Shown here: positions 10,508 through 19,005 of the stretch, piece after piece | Numbering within the stretch: position 1 is the stretch's first letter | Layout: each line of letters begins with the position of its first letter | From: Clostridia bacterium | GTDB taxonomy: Bacteria > Bacillota > Clostridia > Christensenellales > Borkfalkiaceae | NCBI GenBank assembly: GCA_017616695.1 | Contig: JAFZXN010000044.1 | Coordinates: 1 to 64,000 of the forward strand | Direction of reading: 5' to 3' | DNA: 64,000 nt | Notes under the pieces: generated by a model | The model's database searches: none | Told to the model about the DNA's origin: nothing | Seen by the model: only the letters and a program-made list of their open reading frames with translations | Position numbers and translations under genes: made by a program

Positions 10508-10541
10508 AGGCAGTTCGCCGAAAAGATTTGACGAACTGCCT
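10508..10541 (+). terminator. Hairpin between the giant gene and the next lipoprotein gene
   Basis: A perfect 10-bp stem (10508-10517 with 10532-10541) closes a 14-nt loop. No U-run follows, so it is a weak terminator, an mRNA-stabilising hairpin or an intergenic attenuator. Confidence 0.4.
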
Positions 10542-10597
10542 AGACCAAAAAGCGAAGAAAGCCTTTTTCGTTATTTAATGTTAAAGGATCATTGCCG

Positions 10598-13363
10598 ATG
10601 AAAACAAAGTCACGCATTTTATTTATTTTTACAATTTTATTCTTATGCTCGCTTGCTCTTTTTGCTTGCGAAAAAAACAAAGGAAACCCTGTATCTTCCG
10701 AAAAATTTACCGTAACGGTAATAGGCGGCACAGGCAGCGGTGAATACGAAAAAGGAGAAACCGTAACGATAATTGCGGAAGAAAAAGCGGATAGAGTTTT
10801 TTCCGAGTGGCAGATAGACGGTGAAAAGGTTTCGGAAGATAGCACATATTCCTTTACGGTAACAAAAAGCGTTACGATAATCGCTTTTTTCGAGTATAAA
10901 GCGGTTACGGAAAAATATTCCGTAAAGGTAATTAACGGAACGGGCGGCGGGAGTTTTGAAAATGGCGAAACCGCCACGGTCATCGCGTCTGCGATCGAAG
11001 GGAAGACCTTTACGGAGTGGCGGATAAACGGCGAAAAAGTATCGTCAAAACCGACTTATTCCTTTACGGTAACGAAAGACGTTGTCATTACTGCGGTTTA
11101 TAAAGTCAATCCTGAAAAATACACTATAACCGTTGAAGGCGGTACGGGTGGCGGTGAATACTATGAAGGTGAAACCGTAACGATCAATGCCGACCAAACG
11201 AGCATAAAGGTTTTTTCCGAGTGGCAAATAGACGGTATAAAAGTTTCGGATAATCCGACTTATTCTTTTACAGTGACCAAAAATGCTCTGATCGTCGCCG
11301 TCTATGAATATATTCCGAGCTCGCTAAGTTATTACGTTCCCGACAACACCGAGCAAATAAAAAAATCGGCGTCGCCGGATTTTTCTTACGACGCATTGCT
11401 TTTTTCCGCAGCCAAGGGCGAAAAAGAGAGCGGGCAAGTGATACTTTACAACGGGATCGGTTTGTCTGATTTGCACTACTTTATAAATTTCAGCGATTTC
11501 ACTAATGAAACGGGCTATATTATCGAAAAGGACAACGTTTCGACCTATATCCAGCACTACGTCAACGTAACCGAGAATTGGAACAGCGGAACGTATAACT
11601 CAAGTTATTATCCTAACGGGAAAACCGTTTTGGGAACGGGGTATTATCCCGACGCGCTGATCCCTTACGACGTTGCGGTGTTTTCAGGCGAAAATTCTTT
11701 ATCAAGCGTCGGCGGCAATAATAACGGGATTTGGTTTACTCTTTCCGTTCCGAAAGATGCTCGGGCAGGGTTATACAGAGGAACTTTAACCATAGAAGTG
11801 GAAGACGAAGGGTACTTGTTAATACCTGTTTCCATAACCGTCTATGATTTCGTTATGCCTTCGCAGACATACTTTAAGTCCAATATTTCCATTTGGTCGC
11901 AATTCCATGAGTTTGAGGGTGTGGAAGGCTATGAACCCGCGGGGTATTTCGGCATGGAAATGGATTATTACCAGAAGATGCGCGAATTTATTGCGGAAAG
12001 AAAAATATCCGTGGAAGGAATACAAACTCATTATTTTGTTGCGCATATGGGGCTGTACGTCGATAAAGCGAGAGAAGTTACGCTCGACGGGAGAGTAGGT
12101 TCTTACGACCTTTTGCCGATGGTAAAAAGGAATGTTTCGTTATCGTTAGGGGGAATTGATTTTCAAAACCTGAGAGTAGTAATGGAATATGACGAGTATT
12201 ATAACGAAGTCAATCACCTTATGGGACTCAGAACATTGTTAAATGGTCTTGCGCAAGCGAGCACGAACGAGATAAATCTTTTCAAAAAGGCTATAATAAG
12301 AGTTCCTGAAAACGACGAGCCGGGCGGAACGATAGAATCATTTATCGAATGTATTTTAAGCGAAAACGTTATTAAAAGAAGCATTAATTACGTTCTTAAC
12401 GACGCAGGCATAAACTGGACGGGAAAATCGGAAGTAAAAGAAGCGTTGAAAAACATCACCGTGATAAACACCACAAATCCCGGGCGTACCGCATTATTCA
12501 CCGGCGGCTCCCAAACTTTTTATTATAAAGCGGAAAACGGAGTCCATAAAATAACAAAAAAAGGTAGCGGGCTATCTGAATTTCTTAACCCTACTCCTTC
12601 CGTAACAGTGAGTATTCCCGCTAATCATACGCTTTTTTACGACGAAACAAATGGGAATTCATCCACGAGAGTATACGTCGATTATAATACGCTAAACGGA
12701 GCTTGCCCTGAGTTTAATTATTTCAGGTACGGGACGGAATACTACGATTCCATAATAAACATGAAAAACGACGGCGATCCCGCTACTCACGTTTGGTGGT
12801 ATTCCTGTTGTAATCCCGAACCGCCCTACGCAAGTCTGTTTATTAACGCGCCTATGATAAAACTTCGCGCCAACAGGTTTATTCAATTCTCTTTAGGCAT
12901 AGAAGGCGAATTGTATTACTGCGCAAACAGGTGGAATCAGGAATACAGGGACGCTTCGGGGAATATCGCCACACGCATTGTTGACCCCTGGTTAGACCCG
13001 AACAGAGTCAATGGTTGTAACGGCGACGGGATGCTTATTTATCCCGCACTTAACAGATATGCAGCGTATAACGCCGTAAAATCGCAAAACGAGAAGGTGT
13101 TGTTCTGTTCGTCGATAAGATTGGAAAATTATATGGAAAGCGCCGACGATTACGATTATTTGTGTCTTGCTCAAAGCCTTATAAACAAAATTGCGGACAG
13201 AGATATAAAGACAAGCGTTCAAACAAGGTTTAACGGCTATATAGACACACTTTTCGGCAAAAGCGGAAATGTTCCCGATCCTTGTGCTTGTATAACCGAC
13301 CCCGCCGTATTAAAAACGGCGAGAGCGAATATTGCGAATCTTATTGTTGAACTGAAATGCTGA
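10598..13363 (+). CDS. DUF4091/GH123-like lipoprotein with three InlB-like repeats
   Basis: The protein has 921 residues. ATG 10598 is preferred over TTG 10592 because AAAGGA (10583-10588) is 9 nt upstream of the ATG. A lipoprotein signal ends in LFAC (Cys about residue 24). Three InlB-type beta repeats follow (residues about 35-235, each ending FTVTK...A-x-x). The remainder is a DUF4091 domain: N-terminal beta-sandwich (IPVSITVYDFVMP), then a TIM-barrel-like part with NDEPGG, Asp573-Glu574, in the place of the GH123 catalytic pair, and a C-terminal block (GDGMLIYP, SSIRLENYMESADDYDYL). It shares its DUF4091 half with the preceding giant protein, so the two probably act on related glycans. 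N-acetylhexosaminidase activity is inferred from GH123 and not proven. Confidence 0.85.
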   Translation: MKTKSRILFIFTILFLCSLALFACEKNKGNPVSSEKFTVTVIGGTGSGEYEKGETVTIIAEEKADRVFSEWQIDGEKVSEDSTYSFTVTKSVTIIAFFEYKAVTEKYSVKVINGTGGGSFENGETATVIASAIEGKTFTEWRINGEKVSSKPTYSFTVTKDVVITAVYKVNPEKYTITVEGGTGGGEYYEGETVTINADQTSIKVFSEWQIDGIKVSDNPTYSFTVTKNALIVAVYEYIPSSLSYYVPDNTEQIKKSASPDFSYDALLFSAAKGEKESGQVILYNGIGLSDLHYFINFSDFTNETGYIIEKDNVSTYIQHYVNVTENWNSGTYNSSYYPNGKTVLGTGYYPDALIPYDVAVFSGENSLSSVGGNNNGIWFTLSVPKDARAGLYRGTLTIEVEDEGYLLIPVSITVYDFVMPSQTYFKSNISIWSQFHEFEGVEGYEPAGYFGMEMDYYQKMREFIAERKISVEGIQTHYFVAHMGLYVDKAREVTLDGRVGSYDLLPMVKRNVSLSLGGIDFQNLRVVMEYDEYYNEVNHLMGLRTLLNGLAQASTNEINLFKKAIIRVPENDEPGGTIESFIECILSENVIKRSINYVLNDAGINWTGKSEVKEALKNITVINTTNPGRTALFTGGSQTFYYKAENGVHKITKKGSGLSEFLNPTPSVTVSIPANHTLFYDETNGNSSTRVYVDYNTLNGACPEFNYFRYGTEYYDSIINMKNDGDPATHVWWYSCCNPEPPYASLFINAPMIKLRANRFIQFSLGIEGELYYCANRWNQEYRDASGNIATRIVDPWLDPNRVNGCNGDGMLIYPALNRYAAYNAVKSQNEKVLFCSSIRLENYMESADDYDYLCLAQSLINKIADRDIKTSVQTRFNGYIDTLFGKSGNVPDPCACITDPAVLKTARANIANLIVELKC

Positions 13364-13371
13364 AAAAAGTC

Positions 13372-13400
13372 TTTACAAAAAGATATAATCAAGGTATTAT
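13372..13400 (+). promoter_or_regulatory. Sigma-A-type promoter before the oxidoreductase operon
   Basis: TTTACA (13372-13377), a 17-bp spacer and TATTAT (13395-13400) lie 26 bp before the ATG of the Gfo/Idh/MocA gene. Confidence 0.55.
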
Positions 13401-13426
13401 ATAAAAAAGAAGTTTTTAAGAAAAAT

Positions 13427-14662
13427 ATGAAAACGAAGACGTTAGTTATTTTAGGATTCGGACAAAGGGGCAGGGGATATGCCAATTTTGCGAAAAACAA
13501 TCCCGACAAGTTCAAGGTCGTTGCGATAATCGAGACGGATAAGGGGCGGTTCGATATTGCGAAAAAAGAATATCCGGATGCGACGATGTATTCGGATTAT
13601 AAAGTTTTTATCAATGATAATATCAAAGCCGATATCGTTGCCGTCTGCACGCAGGACGAGCAACATAAAGAGCATTCGGTTGCATTGATGGCGGCGGGAT
13701 ACAATCTTTTGCTTGAAAAGCCCATAGCCAACAATAAAGCGGATTGCGAGGCCATTTATAAGGCGAGCGTAAAATATGGCAAAAAGGTGATAGTCTGCCA
13801 CGTTTTGCGCTATTCTCCGTTTTATTCGGCAGTCAAAAGAGTTATAGACAGCGGCGTTTTGGGTGAAATAGTAACAATAAACGCAAGCGAGAACGTAGGT
13901 TTCTTTCACCAAGCGCATAGTTTTGTAAGGGGCCCGTGGCGCAACAAAGAGCGATCAAGCCCTATGATACTTTCAAAATGCTGTCACGATATGGATATTA
14001 TTCGTTATCTTATGGGCGAAAAATGCCTGTCGGTAAATTCTTACGGTTCACTATATTATTTCAACGATGATCATGCTCCGACGGGCGCAACAGAGTATTG
14101 TTCTGATTGTCCGTACGCAAGAACATGTATCTGGAACGCTCAAAAACTATATACTACCGATGATTATCTCTGGACGGTAGGATATTTCAGCATGGTAGAT
14201 AAAACCAAAGAGGATATATTGAAAGATCTTAAATACAGTCAATACGATAAATGCGTTTTTAAAAACGATAACAACGTTGTAGATCACGAAGTAACCATAA
14301 TGAATTTTGCGAACGGAAAAACCGCTTGCCACACCATGACGGCTTTCAGCAAAACGATATATCGTGATATTAAGGTTCATGGCACCAAAGCCGAACTTTA
14401 CGGATCGATGGAAGACAATTCTTTTGAAATTCGATATTTCGGCAAGCCCGTTGAAAAGGTCAATATCGATCTCTCCGGTGTTAATTCGGGAGGACACAAC
14501 GGCGGCGACTTTTATATGATGAATAGCCTTTATAAAGAACTTAACGGAGAAAAAGGCGAAGGAATAACTTATCTTGACGTATCTGTAGAAAGTCACCTGA
14601 TGAGTTTTGCCGCGGAGGAATCCCGACTTGATAACGGCAAAACGGTAGTAATAAAAAATTAA
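13427..14662 (+). CDS. Gfo/Idh/MocA-family NAD(P)-dependent oxidoreductase
   Basis: The protein has 411 residues. The N-terminal Rossmann fold shows GFGQRGRG (residues about 9-16), and the family EKP motif appears as LLLEKPIAN near residue 98. The C-terminal alpha/beta domain contains the Cys cluster (EYCSDCPYARTC) found in several sugar-acting members, and a histidine-rich SKCCHDMDII segment at the usual active-site helix. These enzymes oxidise or reduce a sugar or inositol hydroxyl with NAD(P); the substrate cannot be read here. The gene is 10 bp upstream of the glycerate kinase and probably co-transcribed with it from the promoter at 13372. The ribosome binding site is weak (A-rich with AAG). 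It may be a cytoplasmic step in handling sugars released by the surface enzymes. Confidence 0.85.
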   Translation: MKTKTLVILGFGQRGRGYANFAKNNPDKFKVVAIIETDKGRFDIAKKEYPDATMYSDYKVFINDNIKADIVAVCTQDEQHKEHSVALMAAGYNLLLEKPIANNKADCEAIYKASVKYGKKVIVCHVLRYSPFYSAVKRVIDSGVLGEIVTINASENVGFFHQAHSFVRGPWRNKERSSPMILSKCCHDMDIIRYLMGEKCLSVNSYGSLYYFNDDHAPTGATEYCSDCPYARTCIWNAQKLYTTDDYLWTVGYFSMVDKTKEDILKDLKYSQYDKCVFKNDNNVVDHEVTIMNFANGKTACHTMTAFSKTIYRDIKVHGTKAELYGSMEDNSFEIRYFGKPVEKVNIDLSGVNSGGHNGGDFYMMNSLYKELNGEKGEGITYLDVSVESHLMSFAAEESRLDNGKTVVIKN

Positions 14663-14672
14663 GCGATTGATA

Positions 14673-15785
14673 ATGAAAATTGTGATAGCGTCCGATTCCT
14701 TTAAAGGAAGTTTGTCAGGCGAAACGATCAATTCGATATGGCAAAAGATAACGTGCGCCGAAAGAGATAAATATATTATCGTGCCTCTTCTTGTCGCAGA
14801 CGGCGGAGACGGGACTTTAGATGCGATAATAAAACAGAAGAACGGAACAATCGTTCCCGTTGAAGTCAGCGGTCCGCTTTTTGAACCTGTATTATCGAGA
14901 TACGGTGTTTTCGGTGACAGCGCTGTAATATCTGTGTGCGAGTGTTCGGGATTAACGCTTATTCCGGATAATAAACGTAATCCTTTAAGAACGACTTCTT
15001 ACGGAACCGGGGAACTGATAAGACGCGCCGTTTTGTCGGGCAAAAAGAAAATATACATTACGCTCGGAGGAAGCGCCACGAATGACGGCGGTGTCGGTGC
15101 GCTTACCGCTCTCGGTTTTAAGTTTATAAAAAAAGACGGAAGTACAAGCAAAGGCACGGGTGACGAACTATCTGAAATAGTTTCCGTTGACGACAGTTGT
15201 GCTATCGATCTTTCGTGTACCGAAATAATAATATTAAGCGATGTCACCAACACTTTCACGGGAGAAAAGGGGGCTGTGAGAACTTTCGCAAGACAAAAAG
15301 GTGCTAATGACGCTGAGATCGAATTGCTTGAAAGCGGTATGCTGAATTTTCAAAAGATTTTAGAAAAGCGTTATAAGTCGGACGTAAATGCAATAGTCGG
15401 TGGCGGGGCGGCAGGAGGAATGGGTGCAGGTCTTTCCTTAATGCTTAACGCAAGGATCGTTTCCGGGGTGGAAGAAATATTGAAAATCGTCGAATTCGAT
15501 GAAATAATAAAGGATGCAGATTATATAATAACGGGCGAAGGCAGGATAGACGGACAATCAAAAGACGGAAAGGTAATATCCGGTATAATAAAACACGCCA
15601 AAAAATATAAAAAACCAGTTATTGCAATAGTAGGAACTATTGGCAACGATTACGAAGAATTATATGGTCACGGGTTGACTTCGGTGTTTTCCATAATAGA
15701 TAAACCGTCTCTGTTAGAAGATATTTTGTCGCATTCGGAAAAATTATACGAAAAGACGGCTTTAAACGTTTTGAGATTACTCTGA
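14673..15785 (+). CDS. glxK: Glycerate kinase (glycerate 2-kinase, GlxK family)
   Basis: The protein has 370 residues, the usual family length. ATG 14673 gives the classic start MKIVIASDSFKGSLSG; the TTG at 14667 adds two residues and is not needed. Other family blocks are VADGGDGTLDA, GGSATNDGGVGAL, GGGAAGGMGAG and TGEGRIDGQS. It phosphorylates D-glycerate with ATP to 2-phosphoglycerate, feeding glycolysis. It lies between the oxidoreductase and the SGNH esterase with almost no spacing, so one operon is likely. Glycerate may arise from sugar-acid breakdown by neighbours, but no aldolase or dehydratase partner is visible here. Confidence 0.93.
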   Translation: MKIVIASDSFKGSLSGETINSIWQKITCAERDKYIIVPLLVADGGDGTLDAIIKQKNGTIVPVEVSGPLFEPVLSRYGVFGDSAVISVCECSGLTLIPDNKRNPLRTTSYGTGELIRRAVLSGKKKIYITLGGSATNDGGVGALTALGFKFIKKDGSTSKGTGDELSEIVSVDDSCAIDLSCTEIIILSDVTNTFTGEKGAVRTFARQKGANDAEIELLESGMLNFQKILEKRYKSDVNAIVGGGAAGGMGAGLSLMLNARIVSGVEEILKIVEFDEIIKDADYIITGEGRIDGQSKDGKVISGIIKHAKKYKKPVIAIVGTIGNDYEELYGHGLTSVFSIIDKPSLLEDILSHSEKLYEKTALNVLRLL

Positions 15786-15818
15786 TTGAAGATAAAAATA
15801 AAACAAAAAGAGGTATAT

Positions 15819-16916
15819 ATGGCGGAAATCGTTGATCGCAATTTGCAAGTAAATAGCAACGTAGACGAAACCGGTGCGAAGTTTTATAATGTTCGTGAAG
15901 AACCGTTTGAAGTTTACGGATTATATAACTATCGGACGGAAAAGACATTTAAAAGACTTCCCGACGAACTTTCCAATTTAAGTTGGGGAATAAAGAATTT
16001 ATACAGAAATACCGCCGGAGCAAGAGTAAGATTTTCTACCGATTCGGATTTTATCATTATTCGTGCAAGAATGTCACAAATATCTTTAATGCCGCATATG
16101 CCGCTCGTATCAAGTGCCGGATTTGATCTTTATACCGATTGTAAAGAGTCGGGCATAAGTTGGTTTATCGATATATTCCGTCCCGATATTAATATGACGG
16201 AAGGTTACGAGTCCAAGGTTTTTGTTCGCGGTAAAGGCATAAGGTATTATACGATTAATTTTCCGAGTTACAGTAGCGTTGACGAGCTGGAAATAGGTTT
16301 GAGTGAAGGCGCTTTCGTTGGCGGAGGACTTAAATATCGTGATATTCTGCCCGTTTTGTATTATGGTTGTTCCGTAACTCAGGGTGCGTGTTCGTCGCGC
16401 CCCGGCAACGCTTACCAGAATATTGTAAGTCGCCGCACCAATACCGATTTTATTAATCTCGGTTTTTCAGGCTGGGCGCGCGGTGAAACAGAACTTGTCG
16501 GATATATGTCGGGACTTAAAATGTCGGCGTTTGTAAGCGATTACGACCATAACGCACCCGACATAGATCATCTTAAAAAAACGCATAAGAATATGTATGA
16601 GATCATTCGCGAAAAAAACCCCGATATTCCTTATATTATTATGTCAAAACCGGATTTTTTCCGTCTCGTCGGAGAAGATATCGAAATAAACGCAGCACGC
16701 AGAGACGTTATTTACGAAACGTATAAATACGCTTTGAGAAACGGCGACAAAAACGTGTTTTTTATAGACGGTTCGTCAATGTTTGTTTCTGGCGAAGAAG
16801 ATATGTGCACCGTTGACAACGCGCATCCCAACGATTACGGTTTTTATCTTATGGCAAATGCCGTTGAAGGCACGTTGCGCAGAATATGGGTTGTCAAAGA
16901 ACTTTCAAACAAATGA
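15819..16916 (+). CDS. SGNH/GDSL-like esterase with N-terminal GxDLY domain
   Basis: The protein has 365 residues. ATG 15819 is chosen for AAAGAGG ending 5 nt upstream; the TTG at 15786 directly after the previous stop is unlikely. The N-terminal half is a beta-sandwich bearing the GFDLY signature of the GxDLY domain. The C-terminal half is an SGNH hydrolase: block I YGCSVTQG (Ser185) and block V DNAHPND (Asp333, His336). Members of this two-domain type are carbohydrate esterases that remove acetyl groups. No signal peptide is present, so the enzyme is cytoplasmic and may deacetylate imported oligosaccharides. It is the third gene of the operon started at 13427. Confidence 0.85.
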   Translation: MAEIVDRNLQVNSNVDETGAKFYNVREEPFEVYGLYNYRTEKTFKRLPDELSNLSWGIKNLYRNTAGARVRFSTDSDFIIIRARMSQISLMPHMPLVSSAGFDLYTDCKESGISWFIDIFRPDINMTEGYESKVFVRGKGIRYYTINFPSYSSVDELEIGLSEGAFVGGGLKYRDILPVLYYGCSVTQGACSSRPGNAYQNIVSRRTNTDFINLGFSGWARGETELVGYMSGLKMSAFVSDYDHNAPDIDHLKKTHKNMYEIIREKNPDIPYIIMSKPDFFRLVGEDIEINAARRDVIYETYKYALRNGDKNVFFIDGSSMFVSGEEDMCTVDNAHPNDYGFYLMANAVEGTLRRIWVVKELSNK

Positions 16917-16957
16917 TCAAATGATGTTTTAGTGAAACAACAATTTTTGGGTGAGAG

Positions 16958-17446
16958 ATGAACGAAGGATTTAATATAATAAAGCCGCATCATTTTCTCG
17001 ATTTTCTTTATGATCTCGGCATCGGCTACAGACATGAAGACGAAGCGAATATTTTCGGCAACAGAAACGGAGAATTGTGTCAGGAATTTATTGACGGCAA
17101 AATGAAAAGAATCAAATTCACACCGCTCGCAGACGATATTTGTAAACCTTGTAAAAAGCTTTCGGGCGGGGAGGTTTGCACCGATTGTTTTGATGACGAA
17201 ACTGCATTTTTTTACGGATTTCAACATAAGGTCGATTTCAATTATCAGTTAGATATGAAATTGAACAAGGCACTCCCGAAGATATTCTGTTTCGACAAGA
17301 TCCGGGCAATGTGTGACGTTTTATGCGAACTCGATAAGGTTTTGACGAAAGAGATAATAGATCTCTATAAATGGCAACGCCCCGAAAGAGCGGAAAAGAC
17401 TTTCGAAGGCATTAAAAAAGGAAAAACGATATACTCCGATCATTGA
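16958..17446 (+). CDS. DUF1284-like cysteine-containing protein
   Basis: The protein has 162 residues. The start NIIKPHHFL and the segment DDICKPC...GGEVCTDC recall the R-PHH and D-IC--CP---C pattern of DUF1284 proteins, a small family thought to bind metal or an iron-sulfur centre. The match is divergent, so the assignment is moderate. The Shine-Dalgarno-like GGTGAGAG lies just before the ATG. It follows the SGNH gene by 41 bp and ends inside a bidirectional terminator. A broken paralogue of its first 30 codons lies at 31777 (shared IKPHHF-D-LYDL-IGYRHEDE). Function unknown. Confidence 0.7.
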   Translation: MNEGFNIIKPHHFLDFLYDLGIGYRHEDEANIFGNRNGELCQEFIDGKMKRIKFTPLADDICKPCKKLSGGEVCTDCFDDETAFFYGFQHKVDFNYQLDMKLNKALPKIFCFDKIRAMCDVLCELDKVLTKEIIDLYKWQRPERAEKTFEGIKKGKTIYSDH

Positions 17447-17470
17447 AAAAAGCGGCGTGAGCCGCTTTTT
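17446..17470. terminator. Bidirectional rho-independent terminator
   Basis: An A-run and GCGGC (17452-17456), a GTGA loop, and GCCGC plus T5 (17461-17470) form a strong hairpin with A/T runs on both sides. It sits between the convergent genes ending at 17446 and 17485. Confidence 0.85.
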
Positions 17471-17484
17471 CGATTATAATTGAA

Positions 17485-18984
17485 TTATATATTTGCAAAT
17501 TTGACGCAGGGGAACTGACAGACTGTTTTTAATGTTTCTTCGCTATCCTTTTCGCAATCCCACAGCGTTTCGGCATAGAGCGCGGCGGGTAGCGATATTT
17601 CTTTTTCGAAAAGGCCGTCTTCGATAACTGCCTGAACGTTATTTTCTTTACGCAATTCCACCACTCGTTTAATTGTTTTTTGCATATATTTAAGATTTTC
17701 TATCCAGTTGACTTGAGAAAACCTCCATATTTTGCGTTTTTCCTTCAACCGATCTTGCATGAATCTTTCGGTCTTTTCGCCGAGGATAAAGTTTTTTTCA
17801 ATATGTTCGAATTGCGACCAATCGAGAAAGGTCATTTCTTTCAGGACCAATCCAAAACTGTCGTCGACTGAACGTAACTGCGATATCTTTTCGGTGAACT
17901 CAAACGTGTTATTAAAATCTTCGGGCTTTATCGTTATATTTCTGCCCGAGTGATCGGCGAAGGGGAATGCTGGCCCGCAGTTTTCCCAGACTATTTTTAT
18001 TCTCGGATCGACTTTTTTTATATAATCAAGTCTGTTTTTTACCGAATTGGCGTGCAAACCGAATTGTATAGAGAGGTCGGGATATTTTCCGAGTATTTTA
18101 TCTGAAGTGATATTTACAAGTTCGACCACCGTTTCAGCGATAAGTTTTCCGTTTATATATTCGGTGTCAAGTTCGGTAGCAGATTGAAAATAGATGCCGT
18201 CGCCTTTGATCCGGGCGTATTCTTTTTCATATTTCGCAAGAATATCGTTGCTCAATTTTTTGACTGAATCGTCGTCCATGCCCATGGAAACGTTGCAGTT
18301 CGTGTCCCAACCCCAAGCAAAACCCCAAATGACTTTTATGCCGAGCGAGTGTGCGTAGTCAACTATATCGTTTGCGTTTATAGGAGCATAATCGTTCCAA
18401 ATAACGATTTCGTTAAGTTTGAGAAGGACCATATTTTCAAAGAATGCTTTATAATCATAAATGACGTGTCCCCAAGTCCAAACGCCCCGGGTTTCGACGG
18501 AGGGGGATGATACTTGTTTCCACTCGGGACATCTCACCGTAAAAGGATTAGTGAAAAAAGCTTTATGAGAAGTGAAAAGATATGTTTTAGGATCGCTTGG
18601 ATTATAAATAATACTTCCGAAATATTTGTTGATAATATCGACACAACCGTAAAGTACTCCCGCGTCGTCATATCCGCAAACGACCATCATGTCTTTATCT
18701 TTGTTCCATACGCTTGTTTTTACCGAAGCCGAATAGCCCTGAGCTCTTTTGGGCACGTCAAGTTCGCTACTTTTTATTATCCTATCGATGATTTTATTAT
18801 TTTCAGCTGTACCTACAAGGATAGTATTGCATTCTTTTAACAGGTATTCTTCTACTTCATCGGCAGAAAAGCATGATATCGGCGTTTTATAAAGATCGAA
18901 AATGGATGCGTTCAGAAGATTGAGCGCTTTTTTTTCTAAACCTTCATATTTCCCGTAAACTATTATCCAGCGGTTTTCCGTCAT
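17485..18984 (-). CDS. Cytoplasmic TIM-barrel glycoside-hydrolase-like protein with GH20b-like N-terminal domain
   Basis: The protein has 499 residues and no signal peptide. Residues about 40-125 look like the small alpha/beta domain that precedes the barrel in GH20, GH67 and GH84 enzymes (GYDDAGVLYGCVDIINKYFG). A TIM barrel follows: VETRGVWTWG, MVLLKLNEIVIWND, YAHSLGIKVIWGFAWGWD, QFGLHANSV, IVWENCGPAFP. ATELDTEYINGK is a candidate acidic site, but I cannot name catalytic residues with confidence. AAGGAG lies 7 nt before the ATG. It is the second gene of a leftward pair, 21 bp after the GH20 gene, so a joint role on imported amino-sugar glycans is likely. I do not recognise a CAZy family; an alpha-glucuronidase or hexosaminidase relative is possible. 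Confidence 0.7.
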   Translation of the reverse strand: MTENRWIIVYGKYEGLEKKALNLLNASIFDLYKTPISCFSADEVEEYLLKECNTILVGTAENNKIIDRIIKSSELDVPKRAQGYSASVKTSVWNKDKDMMVVCGYDDAGVLYGCVDIINKYFGSIIYNPSDPKTYLFTSHKAFFTNPFTVRCPEWKQVSSPSVETRGVWTWGHVIYDYKAFFENMVLLKLNEIVIWNDYAPINANDIVDYAHSLGIKVIWGFAWGWDTNCNVSMGMDDDSVKKLSNDILAKYEKEYARIKGDGIYFQSATELDTEYINGKLIAETVVELVNITSDKILGKYPDLSIQFGLHANSVKNRLDYIKKVDPRIKIVWENCGPAFPFADHSGRNITIKPEDFNNTFEFTEKISQLRSVDDSFGLVLKEMTFLDWSQFEHIEKNFILGEKTERFMQDRLKEKRKIWRFSQVNWIENLKYMQKTIKRVVELRKENNVQAVIEDGLFEKEISLPAALYAETLWDCEKDSEETLKTVCQFPCVKFANI

Positions 18985-19005
18985 TTTTTTAGCTCCTTAA
19001 ACGAT